This document shows positions 4,351-5,605 of a DNA stretch of 5,605 nucleotides, piece after piece (position 1 is the first letter of the stretch; every line of letters starts with the position of its first letter). The notes beneath the pieces were generated by a model that saw nothing but the letters and a program-made list of their open reading frames with translations, ran no database searches and was not told the origin of the DNA. The translations under genes were made by a program, and so were the position numbers. This DNA is from Pseudomonadota bacterium. GTDB taxonomy: Bacteria; Pseudomonadota; Alphaproteobacteria; Caulobacterales; Caulobacteraceae. The stretch covers positions 1 to 5,605 of the forward strand of contig JAEXJH010000141.1 of NCBI GenBank assembly GCA_023445955.1. Direction: 5' to 3'.

Positions 4351-5605
4351 ATGTTCCACAAGGCCATCGAGACGATGCGCGCCGCGCCCTTGTTCAGGGC
4401 GCGCTACGACAACTTCATCGGCGGCGCCTGGTCGGCCCCGACCACGGGCGAGTACTTCACCGACCACAGCCCGATCAATGGCGACCGGATCGCCGAGTTC
4501 GCCCTGTCGGGTCCGGCGGACGTGGAATTGGCGCTCGACGCCGCCCATCGCGCCAAGGCGGGCTGGGCGCGGTTGTCGCCGACCGAGCGGTCCCGGTTGC
4601 TGAGCAAGGTCGCCGATCGCCTGGAGCAGAACCTCGAACTGCTGGCGCTCGCCGAGACGCTCGACAACGGCAAGCCGATCCGCGAGACGCGGGGCGCCGA
4701 CGTGCCGCTGGCGATCGATCACTTCCGCTATTTCGCCGGCTGCATCCGAGCCGAGGAAGGCGCGATTTCGACGATCGACGCCGACACCATCGCCTACCAT
4801 TTCCGCGAACCGCTCGGCGTCGTCGGCCAGATCATTCCCTGGAACTTCCCGCTCTTGATGGCGGCCTGGAAGATCGCGCCCGCGCTGGCCGCCGGCAACT
4901 GCACGGTGATCAAGCCCGCCTCCCAGACGCCCCTGACGCTGATGATGCTCGCCGAGCTCACCGCCGACATCCTGCCGCCGGGCGTGCTCAATGTGGTCAC
5001 TGGCCCCGGGCGCACCGTCGGCCAGGCCATCGCCGCCAATCCTCGGGTCGCCAAGGTCTCGTTCACCGGCGAGACGGTCACCGGCAAGGAGATCATGCAC
5101 GCCGCGGCCGAGCATCTGATCCCGCAGACGATGGAGCTGGGCGGCAAGTCGCCCAACATCTTCATGGCCGACGTGCTGGACGAGGAGGACGCCTTCTTCG
5201 ACAAGGCGCTGGAGGGGTTCACGCTCTTCGCCTTCAACAAGGGCGAGGTCTGCACCTGTCCTTCGCGCGCCCTCATCCACGAATCGATCTTCGACCGGTT
5301 CATCGAGCGCGCCGTGGCCCGCGTGGCGGCGATCCGCCAGGGCGACCCGCTCGATCCCTTGACCCAGGTCGGCGCCCAGGCGTCGGAAGACCAACTCCGC
5401 AAAATCCTCGGCTATATCGAGATCGGCAAGAACGAGGGCGCAAAATGCCTGATCGGCGGCGCGCGGGCGCTGCCCGGGGGCGAGCTCGACCGGGGCTATT
5501 TCGTGCAGCCGACCGTCTTCGTCGGCGACAACAGCATGCGGATCTTCCAGGAGGAGATCTTCGGCCCGGTGTTGTCGGTGACGACCTTCAAGACGGTCGA
5601 GGAGG
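4351..5605 (+). CDS. NAD-dependent aldehyde dehydrogenase, AcoD/ExaC (acetaldehyde dehydrogenase) type, 3'-truncated
   Basis: This enzyme oxidises an aldehyde, probably acetaldehyde or another short aldehyde, to the acid with NAD+ in the cytoplasm. The window holds 418 codons with no stop; relatives are about 506 residues, so roughly 90 are missing. Visible ALDH residues are N165 in PWNFP, K188 in IKPA, the general base E262 in MELGGK, the nucleophile C301 in the [11 protein letters not shown] loop, and E402 in the EEIFGP motif that contacts the nicotinamide ribose. The GEVCTCPSR signature and the [11 protein letters not shown] block (124-134) are typical of the AcoD/ExaC subgroup, which serves ethanol or acetoin breakdown. 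The usual Asn-Gln before Gly-Glu is Asn-Lys here. The gene follows a terminator and has its own Shine-Dalgarno, so it is a separate unit from the redox/copper genes. The frame is intact to the window edge. The family is certain; the physiological substrate is inferred. Confidence 0.97.
   Translation, partial: MFHKAIETMRAAPLFRARYDNFIGGAWSAPTTGEYFTDHSPINGDRIAEFALSGPADVELALDAAHRAKAGWARLSPTERSRLLSKVADRLEQNLELLALAETLDNGKPIRETRGADVPLAIDHFRYFAGCIRAEEGAISTIDADTIAYHFREPLGVVGQIIPWNFPLLMAAWKIAPALAAGNCTVIKPASQTPLTLMMLAELTADILPPGVLNVVTGPGRTVGQAIAANPRVAKVSFTGETVTGKEIMHAAAEHLIPQTMELGGKSPNIFMADVLDEEDAFFDKALEGFTLFAFNKGEVCTCPSRALIHESIFDRFIERAVARVAAIRQGDPLDPLTQVGAQASEDQLRKILGYIEIGKNEGAKCLIGGARALPGGELDRGYFVQPTVFVGDNSMRIFQEEIFGPVLSVTTFKTVEE

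Noticed and set aside
4330..5394. Minus-strand open frame of 354 codons opposite the aldehyde dehydrogenase
   Set aside because: The + strand here carries every ALDH catalytic motif; the antisense frame is a composition shadow without motifs.
1..5605. CRISPR arrays, tRNA or rRNA genes, transposases, attachment sites, origins
   Set aside because: No spaced repeat arrays, cloverleaf sequences, transposase motifs or terminal inverted repeats were seen; nearly all bases are assigned to genes.

Overview
The window is very GC-rich and densely coding. Codon use is strongly biased to G/C in third positions, and all seven genes lie on the + strand. This, together with the gene types, suggests an alphaproteobacterium, perhaps a Caulobacterales member (Caulobacter/Phenylobacterium type). 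That placement is an inference from composition and family resemblance, not from a marker gene.

Bases 1-3197 hold a tightly coupled four-gene run whose reading frames overlap at every junction. (1) A membrane-attached flavo-iron-sulfur reductase, with its 5' end cut by the window, has an FAD/NAD(P) ferredoxin-reductase module and a C-terminal plant-type [2Fe-2S] domain. (2) An unnamed five-helix membrane protein carries two His-X13-His pairs, in helices 3 and 5, the pattern expected of a transmembrane diheme b cytochrome. (3) A membrane-anchored periplasmic cytochrome has seven CXXCH heme sites. (4) A DUF1622 membrane protein follows. Read together, they look like an electron wire: NAD(P)H to FAD to [2Fe-2S] to two b hemes across the membrane to seven c hemes in the periplasm. 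This is in effect a NOX/ferric-reductase core split over two polypeptides and ending in a multiheme cytochrome. The parts are recognisable, but I cannot name this combination as a characterised system, and the direction and terminal acceptor are unknown.

Bases 3198-4258 hold metal-binding exported proteins. A Tat-targeted, 14-cysteine four-helix copper-storage protein (Csp1-like) starts 30 nt after the DUF1622 stop, just past a perfect 20-bp palindrome. After a 117-nt gap comes a small secreted Met/His-rich protein, and then a clear rho-independent terminator. The proximity suggests, as a hypothesis, that the electron wire reduces periplasmic Cu(II) to the Cu(I) that Csp stores, or that both belong to one copper/redox stress response.

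Bases 4259-5605 are a separate transcription unit: a short leader with an inverted repeat and a good ribosome-binding site, then an NAD-dependent aldehyde dehydrogenase of the AcoD/ExaC type. The right edge of the window truncates it at codon 418 of about 506. I saw no tRNA, rRNA, CRISPR array, insertion sequence or pseudogene. No gene-free stretch exceeds 300 bases.
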